Numbered from the stretch's first letter, positions 14,401 through 28,652 are shown. The stretch: 64,000 bases of DNA from Psoroptes ovis (GCA_002943765.1 PQWQ01000005.1:1116001-1180000), one strand, 5' to 3'. Numbers and translations: made by a program. The notes: generated by a model not told the origin, from the letters alone.

Positions 14401-17400
14401 GTTACATCGATTGGTGTTAAAGGGTTTGAAAAAAAACGAAAAACATTTTGTTTACATTTTCATTTCTCTTACTTATTATCATCATTAATTTCATTCGTTC
14501 ATTTGTTCATTTATTAAAATATAATAAATGAAAATGGAAAAACATATTTGAGAAAACACATTTTCAAATGAAAACATAGCAGTAAAACAATTCAGAATTT
14601 TCAAAATATATTCAAATGAGAAAATGAAATTAGTGAAAAATTAAAAAAAAGATGGCAACCAGATTTGATGCATTCATCATCACCACCATCACCATCAACA
14701 TCACCACCACCACCATTATTACCACCACCGCCGCCATCATTGAATAAGAGATGCATCGAAACACACACACGTACACACGAATGTGTACGCATCAAATTAT
14801 GAAGAATATTTCGAAGAGTAGAACCTACAACTCTTTCGGGTTTAGATTCATTCCTCATTCAAGGGCTATACATTTGCTGATGTTGATGTCGTTGCTGCTG
14901 TTGCTGTTGATGATAAGGCTGTTGGTGAATATTTAATATTGAAAAATATTGGGGAACTAAGAAAGAGAAAGGGTTTCAACTAATTTGAATAATGAGTAAA
15001 ATTCAATCGAAACATTTGATGAAAAGGGAATTCAAAGGGGTCTTCAAGGGGTATAACCCTTGCAACCAAAAGCAGTAGCATCGAAAATTATTTGAATTTT
15101 TTTTTTATTCAATTGAATAATCAAATTTCAATCGGTCCAATTGGGGCCTGTTCTCTGATCTCTCGGGTTCTCTCGATGTGCTTTGGCTTTCATGGGTCTT
15201 TATGTTTGTCTGTTGTTGAATGTTACGCTACCATCGATTCGGTATTTCATGACCAATAAGTGAAAATATCGAAAAAAGAGAAAATGCATAACCCTTGAAA
15301 CATTAAGGGAATGATTGAAAGAGTTACCCAGTATCCATAGTGTTTTTGATTTAAATTTATTTTTGTTTGAAATCGATTCAAAACGGTTTTAGGGCTAAAG
15401 TGTTTCAATTTTCGATTTCCACATAAAGCCTTTTTGGATCGACCCAAGCATCAACATTCAAACATGAAACATGTCGATGATTGATATATATAGCTCAATG
15501 TTCTTCTTCATTATTTTATGAATATTCTTTGAGTATATCGTTGAGTATTGTTGTTATGTAGTGTTATAGGCAAAGTGTTTTTGGGCCAGAAATTTTTGAA
15601 AAATTTTAAATTTCAAAGCAAATTCCGATATGCGGCAACAAATTAGATCGCACGGCGATCATCAATGATCGAAATTATTGGTCGCAACCGTTTTTGATCA
15701 CCAAAAGATTCACTCATGATAATCGCTAATTTGATGTGAAAAATTATTGCAATCAAGAATTTAATTCAATCAAATTCATTTTAGTTTGATTCAATGATTA
15801 AAGCATCGTAGTCATCTTACGCAAATCAATCAACCATCATAAAAAATTGATTAACCATTGTGTATATTTTAAACAAATCATGTCCTAATACGAATTCGAA
15901 GACATTGAAATAAGAAAAACTTTGAAATCACAAAAACTTTCAAAATCAAAAGACATCGAAACATTCGAAATTATCATTGGTAAGTGTTAAACAACTGAAT
16001 TTTAATTTAAATTCAATGAATATTCATTCATTTATTTTCGATTAATTTAGTTAAACATAATCACTACCACCACCATAATCATCATCAAGAATTGCGTCAA
16101 GCTGTCAAGATTAACAAATTGAAAAAATTATTTCTTAAATTGAAATCTTTGAAATTAGCACAATTAATTCGCTGACACACAGACAATCATTGATATGTTT
16201 GCACTAAGATTACAGATTTTGGCAGAAGATGTAATTAACACACGAAACAGACGTCTGCAGCAGCAGTAGCAAATCAACAAATCAAGTAAACAACCTCATG
16301 AATCTCATACAGAAATTGTTGAAGATGGAAAATTATTCTGCCAAATTTATTTCACTGAATTCAATCACGAATTCAGAAGCATCTTCATCAGCAAAATTTT
16401 CTCGAATGAAATCTTCCTAAATCCTTTATGATTTAACACATATAATCCATTGTAATGTAATTTTGTTGAATTTCGTTCGACGATTATTGAAATAAACAAC
16501 AAACAATCATGAACCAGATGTAATGTTCATTGACTTCTTTGTTCATCCATTCTCACTCGAAATGCATTCATTATTTGTTAATTCAATGAAATCAAACCTA
16601 ATTACGTTTAATTATTCAAATATTTAGGCGAAATGATTGTTCATCAGAACAAGAATCAATGTAATCAGCAAAAATTGATGAGCGAAATCATTGTTTTTTT
16701 CTTAAAATCTTGTCTTATCAAGATCAACATGTTAAATTATCATCAGAAATAATCGTTCGTTTAAAAGGATAATCGAGCTATTCAGCAAATTTGATTTGAA
16801 AGATTTGATTATCGCTAAGAAATGATCGCTATTAAATGTTTTCGCTCGAAATGATCATTAAAATATCATGTTACCAATGATGTTTGGCTATTCATTAAAA
16901 GCTTCAAGTGTGCTTTCACTTAAGATCAGTTACTTTGATTAAACATTTAATTGTCACAAATAATTTGCACAAATATTTTGCTGTCGATGGCAAAAAAATC
17001 TAATCAAATTTGATGAAATTCAGAAGCAGATTCACTCGGATTTCTGTTGCGCCAGAAATTGGGCCAAATTTTTAGTTTTTTTTTAAGCTGAAATTCTTGG
17101 AATTTCAAAACACCTTTGATTTTTCAGGGTAAAAATTGATTTAAAAACGATATGAAACATTTTCCATGTTAAATCGATGAAAATTTCCAAGAAAAATTCT
17201 CAAATTTGGGCCAACATCATTCATTCATTCACCTAAAAAAGGTCCAAAGAGTTTACGCAAACATCAATGCGCAGCAAGTTTTTTACATATGAAACATTCA
17301 TTTCAATTCATTTGAAATGGATGTCATTTACACACTGATTCATTTACCATATCTCACCAGCAAGCGCAACAAACACAGCAAACAAAACACTTCCCATTCG

Positions 17401-17588
17401 AGCAATGAAAACTAGGCACCCCATGGCCACGTACAAAAAGCTAGGCCAAGGACTTGTGTCAAATGATGATGGTAAACGTCAAATGATCTAAATGATGTTA
17501 AATCGAAAATGTCTTCAAATGTCATACTGAATCGTTGACTTTCAATCAACCATCGCGAACCAAAGATTTCTTGATCAAGAAAATACAA

Positions 17589-17620
17589 ATCAATGATCAT
17601 GTGATCACATGATCATTGAT
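17589..17620. repeat. 32-bp perfect palindrome
   Basis: The half-site ATCAATGATCATGTGA (17589-17604) is followed directly by its exact reverse complement (17605-17620), with no spacer. The flanking bases do not continue the symmetry. It contains nested GATC and TGATCA palindromes. It could form a cruciform or bind a symmetric dimeric factor; no gene is adjacent. Confidence 0.9.
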
Positions 17621-19152
17621 AGCCAAATAAATGTGTCAAACATCATATCGGAAGGTCCGCATCGGTAAAATCGGGTCCAAGAAAGCAAAACCTAAAATAA
17701 AATCAACCAACGACTTTTGATTAGTGTGACAATCGATATGTGTGACAAATATGAAATTTTGAAAATTCAAATGAGTCGCTCTCGGGCCTGGTCCCCTCGT
17801 CGCCACGTCATGACGATTTGTCACTTGTCCATCAAACAAAAACAAAAATGAATGAATGAACGTTAAAATCAATTCAATCAAACAAAGAGTAATATGGAAA
17901 AAAATATGAAAATTTTTTTTTAAAATTTCGAATTCAAATCGATTTGATGATGCATGAAATTTGTCTTTGATTTGAAAATTTTTGAATTTTCAAATTTCCA
18001 TTCATTTAATAATAATGATCAATCGAATGATAATCAAATGATGATGATGATGATAATTGTCGATGTTGCCGAAGCAGCTCAATCAAATTGGTTTGGTAAA
18101 AATCAGGATGTTCACAGAATGAATTTTTGATTTCGTAATCATTCGATCGATTCAAATCAATTCAATTGGTAATGGGTTACGGACCATTTGGACCTTTATG
18201 TAGGACCCATTTGACTATGGTTATCAATATAAATATGCACAGACACACACATGAACACAAAATGAAGGTGTGTCACCCTTCCATAATAAGCAAAAATGAT
18301 GTTTGGCCTTGTGCCAGATACGAATACATTCAACAATGAACATAAGCTGAACAAGGACCTAGCTAGGACCAAAAACAAACGTAAAAGAGTTGAGAAAACC
18401 ATTTACGAGCACAGAACAATAGGAAAAAAAATATGAATAAAAATATTAATCATATTCACACACACACACACAAAAAATACCAACCAAATATTAACCAATA
18501 TATTTTTACCAAACAACAAATAATAACGAGTTAACCGATCCGATCTTTGATCTGCGATCGATTATCATCAATCTAATCGAATTCGATCGATCAATCGATC
18601 ACATATATGTAATCATATACATGTGTATTTCGTAGCCGAAAACAACCAACAAATACCAAAAAATTTAACGAAAAAATATACCCGAATATGTGTTAATTGT
18701 GTTGATATTATAACCTTTGATATTATAATCATTCAAAAACCATCATGTATTGAACCATCATCATCATCATCATTGACACACCTCTTGTATTACACCATCA
18801 TCGGTTATTATTATCATTGTTATTATCTGAAAATATAACAAAATCATTGAAAAATCATTCATCATTTATTTGTGGTTGTCAAAAAAAATGATTTTACATT
18901 ATTTAGGGTAAATAATAATCAAAGTTAAGTTCTATGAAAATAAATGAAATCATTTAACATACATTTTATGTATACTTACCTCATTGATTCATTATTTGAT
19001 TTGACCCTGATTGATTATTGAATGTATGAATCATTGAAAATACCGCAAAATTTTTTTGATTCAATCAATGTGATAAGATGATGTTGCTTTGCTTTGATTT
19101 TCTTCCGTTTTTATTTTTCGGTCGAAAAACTTTCACTGATCCAATTTTGGCA

Positions 19153-19234
19153 GTGAGCTGTAGATATATGCAGAGGTATGAGAAATGTGGAAATCATCAT
19201 AGCTTCATACCTCTGCATGAAGTAAGCACGTCAC
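19153..19234 (+). ncRNA. Pre-miRNA-like hairpin (candidate)
   Basis: ATGCAGAGGTATGA at 19168-19181 pairs perfectly with TCATACCTCTGCAT at 19205-19218, with a 23-base loop. Beyond a small asymmetric internal loop, a lower stem forms between GTGAGCTG (19153-19160) and CACGTCAC (19227-19234), with two single-base bulges. The total of about 82 bases, with a perfect upper stem and an interrupted lower stem, has the size and shape of an animal miRNA precursor. I do not recognise a known miRNA seed. It lies about 230 bp beyond the likely SMG1 poly(A) signal. A decayed inverted-repeat element is the main alternative. Confidence 0.35.
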
Positions 19235-19884
19235 AAAATCATCGATTCAAAATGTTTATGATCGACACAAAACGAATAAATTTTAAATCATTAGATTTTT
19301 TTATTGGCATAAACTAAATTTTCAAGATGATAATTGAAATTTGGAATAATTAATTTTGGATAGTTTTGTATAATTTTGTATTTTTTCTTTTAAATTTTCA
19401 AATTTCAACTCGCTCACAATGGCCACAAATACACCGAACATGTTTAATCATTTTTTTGTTTTTGTTTTTATTTATTTTTTAAAGTCTATGCCCTCTAATC
19501 ATCATCAACCACAGCAAACGAACAGAAACAGCGCCAACAACCAGAGGGGAGAGCAAAGCTAATGACAAAGCAAAACGACTGGTGGTGGCTAATGATCAAT
19601 CAATGAGTTGTTACTTGTAACTATTGGTATGTTCAAATAAACGACGACGTTCGATGTGTTCGACGAATGTTTTCGATTATCAATAATCGACCATTTCCGC
19701 GATTGATTAAAACACATAAGCTGACATATTCGACCATCGGCTATTTGGACGATCATCGATGCTGAATGATCGATCAAATCATGATGATGTTTAATCAATC
19801 AATCAATCAATGATCATTTGAAAACAAAAATCAATGACAGGTAGCTTCGAAGACTGTTTTGCTTCAGACAATTTGTATTTATGA
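19235..19884. other. SMG1 3' UTR and downstream spacer
   Basis: Non-coding sequence downstream of SMG1. A short minus-strand frame (19589-19798) has no family resemblance. The likely SMG1 poly(A) signal is at 19467-19476, giving a 3' UTR of about 0.4 kb. Confidence 0.6.
19467..19476 (-). terminator. Probable SMG1 poly(A) signal
   Basis: TTTATTTATT on the plus strand reads as two overlapping AATAAA signals on the minus strand, about 410 bp after the SMG1 stop codon. AATAAA is common by chance in DNA this AT-rich. Confidence 0.45.
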
Positions 19885-22800
19885 TTATACCCAGCTAATT
19901 GTGGGAGGAAAAGAGAAAAGTTTTAGCAGACAAATCAACCGACAATAAATGAAGGCACATACCCTGTCCAACCTTCATACATTTTTGATAAATTTTTCAA
20001 CGATGTTGATTCATTAATCAAAAATTGTACCTGTTCATTGATTGATGATCGTTTTTGTGGATCAGGATCACGTCCATCCAGCTTCATACGGATACGTTTC
20101 CAAACGCTAAATGCATAAACATTACGTTTATTTTTACGTGACTGTGCATCGATCGAATGTTGTTGTTGTGGTTGCGGTGGTGCTGCTGATGGTGGTGGTT
20201 GTTTTACTAAAATATCATTCGATTGTTGTAAATTTTCAGCGATCGGTTGTGATTGAGCATCAGCCGATGTTGTTGATGTTTGATCAATTTTAGGCCAATC
20301 ACTATTACGCTGTTCAATTTGTTTCATCAGCTGTTTTAATCGTTCGATTGCTTCTTGATTTTCTTTTTCCATCTGCTTCTTCGGTATTATTCGTCCTTCA
20401 TTTGCTAATTTTAGAATTTTTGCACCACCATAAATAGCACCGGTAAAACCTTCTTCATGTTCAGGTGTCCAATCAATTAATGGATCATAAACGAATGCTT
20501 CCAACAATGTGAGCAATGTTTCTTTACATTTACGAAGGATTTTCATAACATTTTCACAAACAAAACGAAATTGTCCATTGGTACCGGTAACACCGAATGC
20601 ATTGATAATATTTTGTGTTAGCCGGCATAAAACCATTTCCGGTACACGCAGTGTTTTACCTTTTTCAAAACAAATATTATAATCAATATGAATGATTTCA
20701 CCAGTGGTCAAATCAAGGAGGATATTATCTAAATGTCTATCACCAAGACCAAGGATATAACCAATGACACACATAATAGCATTTGATATGATAAAATTTT
20801 GTGTTAAATTCCAATAATCACCGGAATTGATTGATGAATACCATAATTCATTCGATATAAGATTATCCGGTGTTTCTCGTTGTAATTCATTGAAAATTTT
20901 CATCAATATTTCATCGTTCCATTCATTTCGATTATCAATTTTCAAATTATTTTCTTGTAATTTTAATTTATAAATTTCATTTACTGTTATACGTTTATTT
21001 ACAATCGATATTGGTTGATTATTATTATTATCTTTGACATCTTTATCAGCAACATTCGCTGGTTTATCAGTATTCAATGAATTATCACGATTAATGAGCC
21101 AACGTTTATACAGGTTATACAATGCATGACCCCCTTCAACCCATTGTATGAGGCCAGATTTATTGCCTAAAGGTGTAACGGAATAATGTCGAGCACGAAT
21201 ATAGAAACGATCATTATTACTATTGTGGTTATTATTAATCAATGATGAACCAAATTTAATAATCATTTGATTAATTACGGATAAAAATTGCATAATACGT
21301 TCATCTAAATGTAAATCTTCATGTCCTTTGAATAGATATGAATAATTTCGACCATCTGAACCGATTAAAATGATTTTCTTCGGTTTCGTATACGTGTGCA
21401 AAATTGATACTGTTTTACATACACCTTTTAATGTTACATTTGAACCATTCAAACCAGGCATCGGTATCAATGTATTTGATAATTGTGACAGTCGTGGACT
21501 GATATCATTCATATTGATACGATAATTATTATTGGCCATTATTAGGGAACGTTTTCGAATTGTTTGATAAAGGTTTTGATATTGATATAGAATATTTGAT
21601 GGTTCGGAATAATTTTCTGGTTTTTTTATCGAATCAATTAATTCTTCAATCAAATGATTAAATGATTTTTGAAACCATTCTTCATGTGGTGTTTCAGGTG
21701 AATCCGATGTCAGCATATTGGTTAATTGCAATGAATATTGTAAACGGCGAAAATAAATATTATGTTGTTCTTGCAGAAACAATTGTTTTTCTTTTTCATA
21801 CAGATTCTTATTCGATCGAATTCGTTCAATTTCCATTTCTAAACCATTAATTTGTTTTTTAATTTCATTCATATTATGTTGCAAGATGCCCAGCCATAAT
21901 TCATCCCACAACACTGTTATACGTCTTAATTCATGTACAAATAATTTTGTTTGTTTAATTAAATCGCAATTTTTCTCATGTTTCTCGCTGATTGTATCCA
22001 ATAATAATTGATAACAATTTTTGACCATTGTTTGTTCAGAATCATCATCATTATCATCATCATCTTTATCTTCATCATCATCATCGTTATTCGCATCATT
22101 ATTTTCAGCCGATGTATAATCAAAATTTTTCGATTTTTCTTGATCATCCAGCAGGCCAGTAATGGCAGGAAATATAATCAAATGTGGTGAATCAGATCCA
22201 ATACGACACAATAATTCACAAATACTTTGCCGTACATATGGTTCATGATGATTTAATCGTGAAAACAATTGCAAGGTAATATTTTTCCATGGTTTTGTCG
22301 GTGTTTCTTTCAAGCCAAATTCAAGTATTTCTCGTAATTCAGGTGCATGTTTCAATATTAGCCGTAGCAGACGTAATGTTACATCAATGTTATCGCAACA
22401 ATTATTATTTTTATTAAGGTTATGATCACCATCATTGCTTAGATTATGATTACCATTTAAATGAAGAAATCGAATGTAAGAATTAGCAGCCAATTTATAG
22501 AAATCGATTATTATTTGATCATTTCGTTGCTGCTGAGGTTGCTCATTAACAACATTTTCATTATTAATCAATGATTCTACCATTTGACATTTACCATCAT
22601 TATCAACATTGTTATTAGCATCTTGATCACTAAGACGTCTACCCCAACGATAACACCAATCACCTAGCTGATACCATGATTTCGACAATGATCGACATTG
22701 ATTAACATTGATCAGCAGCAATTTCCCGAGGAAATTATCAATCGGATTCATTGATTTAATACATGGAAATTTTTCATCGATTAATTTGAATTTTTCATTT

Positions 22801-25800
22801 TGCATGGAGATGGTTTCGAATTTTTTGATTAAATTTTCCATCGATGATGATTGCTGAGTGTTTGATTGATAATCAACCATTGATTGTTGTTGCTGATGTT
22901 GTTGTATGGTGCTCACTAATTTCAAATATAATTTCGAAATCAATTTTTGATTATCAATCGACAATGGTGATTGCTGTTGATAATTATCGATCACAAGCTG
23001 TTGCACACATTTAAACAATAGGCTCATTGATAATTCTTGTTTTTGTTTATCATTAAAATATTCAGATATTTCATAGCAGAAATTTAATAAATTTTCATTC
23101 AATTTCATCGAATTGCATTCATTGCTTGGTTTTTGCAATAATTTTTCAACAATTTGTACCAATCGATGGTCATCATCTTCACCATGATCGTCATTATCAT
23201 TATTATTATTACCATCATCAAGATTATTGCCGATATTACTTGAATATTGCAACAATAACTTCTTGGCCAAATTCATATTTTGAGTTTTCCGCGCTTTATG
23301 AGCCGTATTCAGCAGCAACTTGTTCAACGATTGTTTCATTTGATCCTGGCCGATTTGATTTGATGGCACATTTAAGCGCGTGAATGTACGATACCATAGC
23401 AGTCCGTTTAATGATTGATCTAAGTTTGAATCATTTTCCCATTCAAATAGTAGGAGATTATTAGAATTATTGTTTGATGATAATTTCTTTTGATCAACTA
23501 TGACTGATCGTAATCGATGTGACAATTTTTGCAAGAATAAATATTGATTATTAACATCCATACCGCAACGATTAAATGTAAGAAGCAATGGATTTAATTC
23601 ACCATTTATTAATTGATTTATATGATCAATACATTCATCAACATTCGATGATGATGATGTTGTATCGTTGAAATAAAATTTTTGAGCAATACGAAACAAT
23701 TTCGATTGTAATTGATGATAATTTGATTCAATATCAAAATATGATGATGATGACCGTTGAGCCACATTATTACCGGTGGTCATTGTTTTATCATCCAAAG
23801 AACTGAGAGAAAATTTTGACAATTCTTTCAAATATGAATAATCAATATTTGATGAGCCAAAAAGGTTGTTGGCCATTTGGTTCTGGGTGTTCGATGATGA
23901 TGATGATATTTGATTAATTGAATCATTTGATTTTGACCACCATTCAATAGCCTCCACATAATTATCGATGTTCAATAAACAATTCAAAATTCTTTTGTTG
24001 AAAAAATTAATCGTATAATGATTACATTGGAAATTTTTATTCGAATTGATTGAATTTAAATTAATCACTGTTGTTGTTTGTGATGATGATGATTGCTGAG
24101 CGATATTTGTTTGATCATTGCCATTGCATCGATTATCATTATTACTATTGGCCATCAATTTTTCTTGTAACAAATTACGATATTGTACCAGCGCTTTTTC
24201 ATATCTGCCCATCGATTCATCGATAGCCGCTTTAATCCAAGCGAATTTCAGATTCAATGATTGTTTTAACCATAAATAATGACCACGTATTATTTCTGAT
24301 TGTTTCATTTGTAACAATGAATCAATCATCAACAGAATAATGAATTCAATTTCATCGATTGTAAACAATTTCGGATCTGATTGATAATTTCGTAACAATA
24401 TTTCACCATGATACAAGACGGTGGTGTATTGTCCAATTTTCAACGATAATACCATCAATGATCGGCGATTACGATTTAACCATTCGGAACATGTTAGACG
24501 ATTTTTACGGAAAAATTGTCGTGATAATTTTGATGATTGATATAATCGTATTGAATTATTATTATTAATTGAATTTGATATCAATTTATCAAAATTATAC
24601 ATAATCATTAATAACATATTGATTCGTATTATGGCTGATTTGTTATTGGTGGTAGATTTATTCGATTGTAATGAGCTGTTTGACGACGATATATTCGATA
24701 CAAACATTTTGATCAATGATTCAATCTTCGTAAATGTATCTTGTGGTTTACCCAACGGTGTTTTCAGCCGATTTTCAATACAATATTGAACAAATTCAAA
24801 ACAAATCCAAAATATACGACACCAATGATTAGTGTTGAATATTTTCATATTTCCATAATTATTGTTTGCCATTGATATTAAATTATTTTGTTGATTTGCA
24901 TTTGTATTTATTGAGATGTATGATAAATAATTGATTGTCGATCGAATTTGTTGTGATAATTTCAATTGTTCATCATTTATTGATGATAATAGAATGGTAT
25001 CGAGTGAATTTAATTCATTTTGATCATTATTACCATTAATAATAGCTTCATTTTGAATATAATCAAACAATTTTTGAAATGATAATGATGAAAAATTTTC
25101 CGATGGTTGTTTGTTCATAATCAGAATATTATTTAAATGAATTTCTTCTGGATAAATGAATATTTGATTACCATTACCATTGTTATTATTGTTCATAAAC
25201 ATTAATCGTTGTGTTTGCTGTTGTTGTTGTTGAAAATTATAATCATTATTAATATTATTATTGGAATTATTCGTGATTGCATTGAAACCAAATGGTAATT
25301 GTGATAATAATCGCAAACAAATATCATTAATACGGCTATCAGTATTGGATAAATTTAATCGACATGAACAATAATAATTATTAATGATTGATGAATATTG
25401 TTGTTGTGATTGATTATCGATTAATAATGATGATAATAATGTTTCCATTATTGTACATGATAGCTGATATATTTCTAAATTGTTTGTAAAACTATATTCT
25501 GAAATTATTTCAATTAATTCGATGAATTCCGGTGATGTTACAACGATCAATGTTTGTTTTCGAGTAATATTCAGCAAGGATTTATTTGTGATCGTTGTTT
25601 GTTGTTGTTGTTGATGACAACCATTCAAATCATTAACAATATTATTGATTAATTTGAGACAAACAACGATTGTATCAATTTTCAATCGATTTATCAGTAA
25701 AATTGATTTCAATTTTCGTAGAATATCAACAAAATAATTACTTGCATGTAATGAATTATTCGATGTAAAACGTAATGTTGTCGATTTCGATGTTGTTGTT

Positions 25801-28262
25801 GTTGGCTTATTTGAATTATTTTTCGATTCTTTATCACAAAATAGCGGTAAATTGAAATCAAAATTATCATGATGATTATTGCCATTATCATTATTGCTGA
25901 CCAACTGTTGCTGCGGTTGATTGATGAACAATGAACTTTGTGACAGGAAATAATGATTTTTATTACAATATTGACAGAATAAATAAATCAATATAAAATG
26001 GATGGATGAATATTGATTCGATAACCAATCGTTTGAAAGATTGACATAATAAAGTATGAATTCAATGAAATTCGGTGACAATATCAACAGGCCTATGAGC
26101 GAATGCTTAGTGTTGACAATTTCGGTTAATATAATTAAATCCAAGTATAATGATAGTAAACATTTAGATGGATCATTTGCGATCAATTGTTGATAATCAA
26201 TTTCATGTTGTTCCATATTGTTATAACGAATATTTTTCAAAAATACCTCCTGTATTGCGAAATTTTCATTTTGATTCTTTGTAGAAGATTGCTGCTGCTG
26301 CTGTTGTTGTTGATAGCATTGCAATTGATTAAATGAATATTTCAATTGCATCAAAATATGACGATATGATTGATCAAGAATATCGACATTTTTAAGTTTT
26401 AATAGCTGATAAAATAAAGATATAAATGATTCTTGAATCGTTTTGTCCAATAGAAATTTGATTGATTGAAATTTTTTCGAAAATATCTGCTCAATTATTG
26501 CCATCAATTTGGGCTGATTGTAGATGATATTCGCCGATAAATGACGAATATATAAACAAATGAAATCAATGTTGGTGATGATAATTTTTTTCGAACAATT
26601 ATCATCAGTTATTTCGAATAATAATCGACAATATTCATCATATAGATTGTCATTAATTAATAATAAAATTTCGGTTATATTCATATTCATCGATGATTGT
26701 TGTTGCATTAGCGCTTCAAACAATATTATGAATGATTGATTACATTCAATCAATAATTCTTCAAACATTGTACATTTTGATTTTGATGACCATAAATCAA
26801 TGATAATTTTCATTTCGAAATTCAATACATTCAAACAAAAACGTATTTGTGATTGATTTTGATGATGATTATGCTGATGTTGATTATAATATTTAAATTG
26901 TTTCATTTTTTCATTATTTCGATGTTCAACATAAATTTTACGATAAAATATTGCCAATAATCGTATACGGAGAGTGATCAGATGTAATTTTTGATTAAAG
27001 CTTGATCGGTCATCATTATTCGATGGTCCATTGATCATCATCATCGATGATGATGATAATTCATTGAAATATTTTTGCATATCTTCGAAAAATGTTTGTA
27101 ATAATAATTCGAAAAATTTTATATGATTTGAATAATTGAATTTAAGCAGAATATTTTCAATCATATAAACAATCATCATTGATTGATTACCGTCCATATA
27201 CCAGCCAAGTATTATATCGATTATGTTTTCTAAATTTTTTTCAATCAAATATGATTGATTTTCATTTATCAATATTATTGATCTCAGTATTTGCAAGAAT
27301 ATTTCAATATTATTTGTTTGTTCTAGCGCTTTGATTAATTTCAATTGTATTTGAACTATGTTGACATGGCTTGAATGGTTAGAACTGTTATCATCATTGT
27401 TATTCGTTTGATTTTGATAGTGATACTTCAGTAATGACAATATCAGTCGTAATAAAATCAATTTATTCTCTTCAGTTGTTTGTTGTTGAAAATAGATACG
27501 AAATGACCAATCGAATAGATTAAATTGATTGTGTTGATTTAATTGTTGTTGTTGTTGAATCAATTCATATAGATTGATAATCGAAACAATCATTTCTTCA
27601 ACAGTGGTTTTATATAATTTTTCTTTGAATATTTTTTCAAATGATCGTAGTGTTTCAGTGTAAATATATTCAAGCAATTCATGATTTTGCCGCAGCGATT
27701 GTGTTTGATGGAAAAATTTTGCCAATTCTCGAAACGTTTGTGGCCATGTTTTCTTATCAATGACATTCATAAATGGACGAATAATTTGATGAAAATTTTG
27801 AACATCCACTTCATGTTGAATCTGTATTTTATGTATCTGTTGTTGTTTGGATTGATGCTGTTGATGATGTCGATTATCGATACCGAATTTTCCAGGTGAA
27901 AAATTACGATTTCGATATTTTTGACTACCATAAGATACATTATCATCGATGTAATCATCATCATCATCATCAAGTTGCTGGCGCGAATATCTTTCATTCG
28001 TTATGTTACGATTTTTTCGACGATTATCAACACCATTTTCATTACCATCAATTCCATTTGAATAATATGATTTAGACTGGGCAATCATCGTAGATGATGA
28101 TGATGATGTATTCGGATGAAAATTACGATCTCGATTACGATAAAAGCGATTATTGCTTGAAATTCCAGAGCCATGGCTCCCTCCACTTCCAACACTTTTT
28201 CCTCCACTAATTCCACCACCACCACCGCCGCCAACTAAATTAGTTTCACGTCTTCCGGACAT
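19885..28262 (-). CDS. SMG1 PI3K-related kinase (nonsense-mediated decay)
   Basis: SMG1 phosphorylates UPF1 during nonsense-mediated mRNA decay. One 8.3-kb exon (28262-19963) plus a final exon with 10 coding bases (19894-19885) joined across a 68-bp GT-AG intron gives 2,769 residues. The kinase lies at about 2270-2610, with the catalytic DRHLDN motif at 2508-2513, a DYN motif (the DFG equivalent) at 2527-2529, and the SMG1-typical GKTLRVPE and LLTLLEAFVYDPL segments. The FATC ends MYEGWTGWV; reading on through the intron instead gives a non-family tail. The N-terminal 2,000 residues are helical-repeat and FAT sequence with Gln/Asn/Asp-rich inserts. Only about 130 residues separate kinase and FATC, against more than 1,000 in human SMG1. 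The start at 28262 begins MSGRRETN, a Gly-rich N-terminus. Identity is secure from the kinase and FATC. Confidence 0.95.
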
Positions 28263-28652
28263 TTATGATTTAAGGGAATAATCTTTGAACGAAAGAAAAG
28301 AATTAAAATCAGATGGAATCATTGATGTAAACATACCATTCATGTTTGTATTGAAACATTTGAAAAAGTAATTAATTTATTTTTTATGATTCAAAGTCAC
28401 AAATTGTTGAAAATTTTTCATTTATTATTTTTATTTTTTCTGCCAATAAACACAGAAAAAAACAGCAAAAATGATAAAAATAATTAAATGAAAATACGAA
28501 AACGAAAATAGCAAAAAAAAAATGATGAAATCACGTGATATTAACAAACATAGCGACTATTTTCATTGTTGTTTGCAGAAATGAAAAAAAAAAGAAAAAT
28601 AGAAACAATGTTGTGTTAAAATAGAAAAGATAATATTTTATTTTTTGATGGA

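Larger units (their letters stand above)
9000..19152. other. AT-rich non-coding region, no gene recognised
   Basis: No convincing protein-coding exon was found. Open frames of up to 146 codons (10852-11292) are Phe/Cys/Leu-rich translations of T-rich sequence with no family resemblance. Minus-strand splice-donor-like sites (complement of GTAAGT) occur near 9268, 10163 and 18977, and a plus-strand one near 15980. No partner acceptor with a conserved frame could be found, so they could at most mark untranslated exons. Named sites inside are the promoter-like motif at 11414-11424 and the palindrome at 17589-17620. Microsatellites include GAT/CAT runs near 14000-14060 and a CCA/CAT-rich stretch at 14675-14740. 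Confidence 0.55.

Noticed and set aside
19935..19962. Unspliced SMG1 tail reading YVPSFIVG
   Set aside because: Begins at a GTATGT donor; splicing to 19894 restores the family FATC ending GWV-stop.
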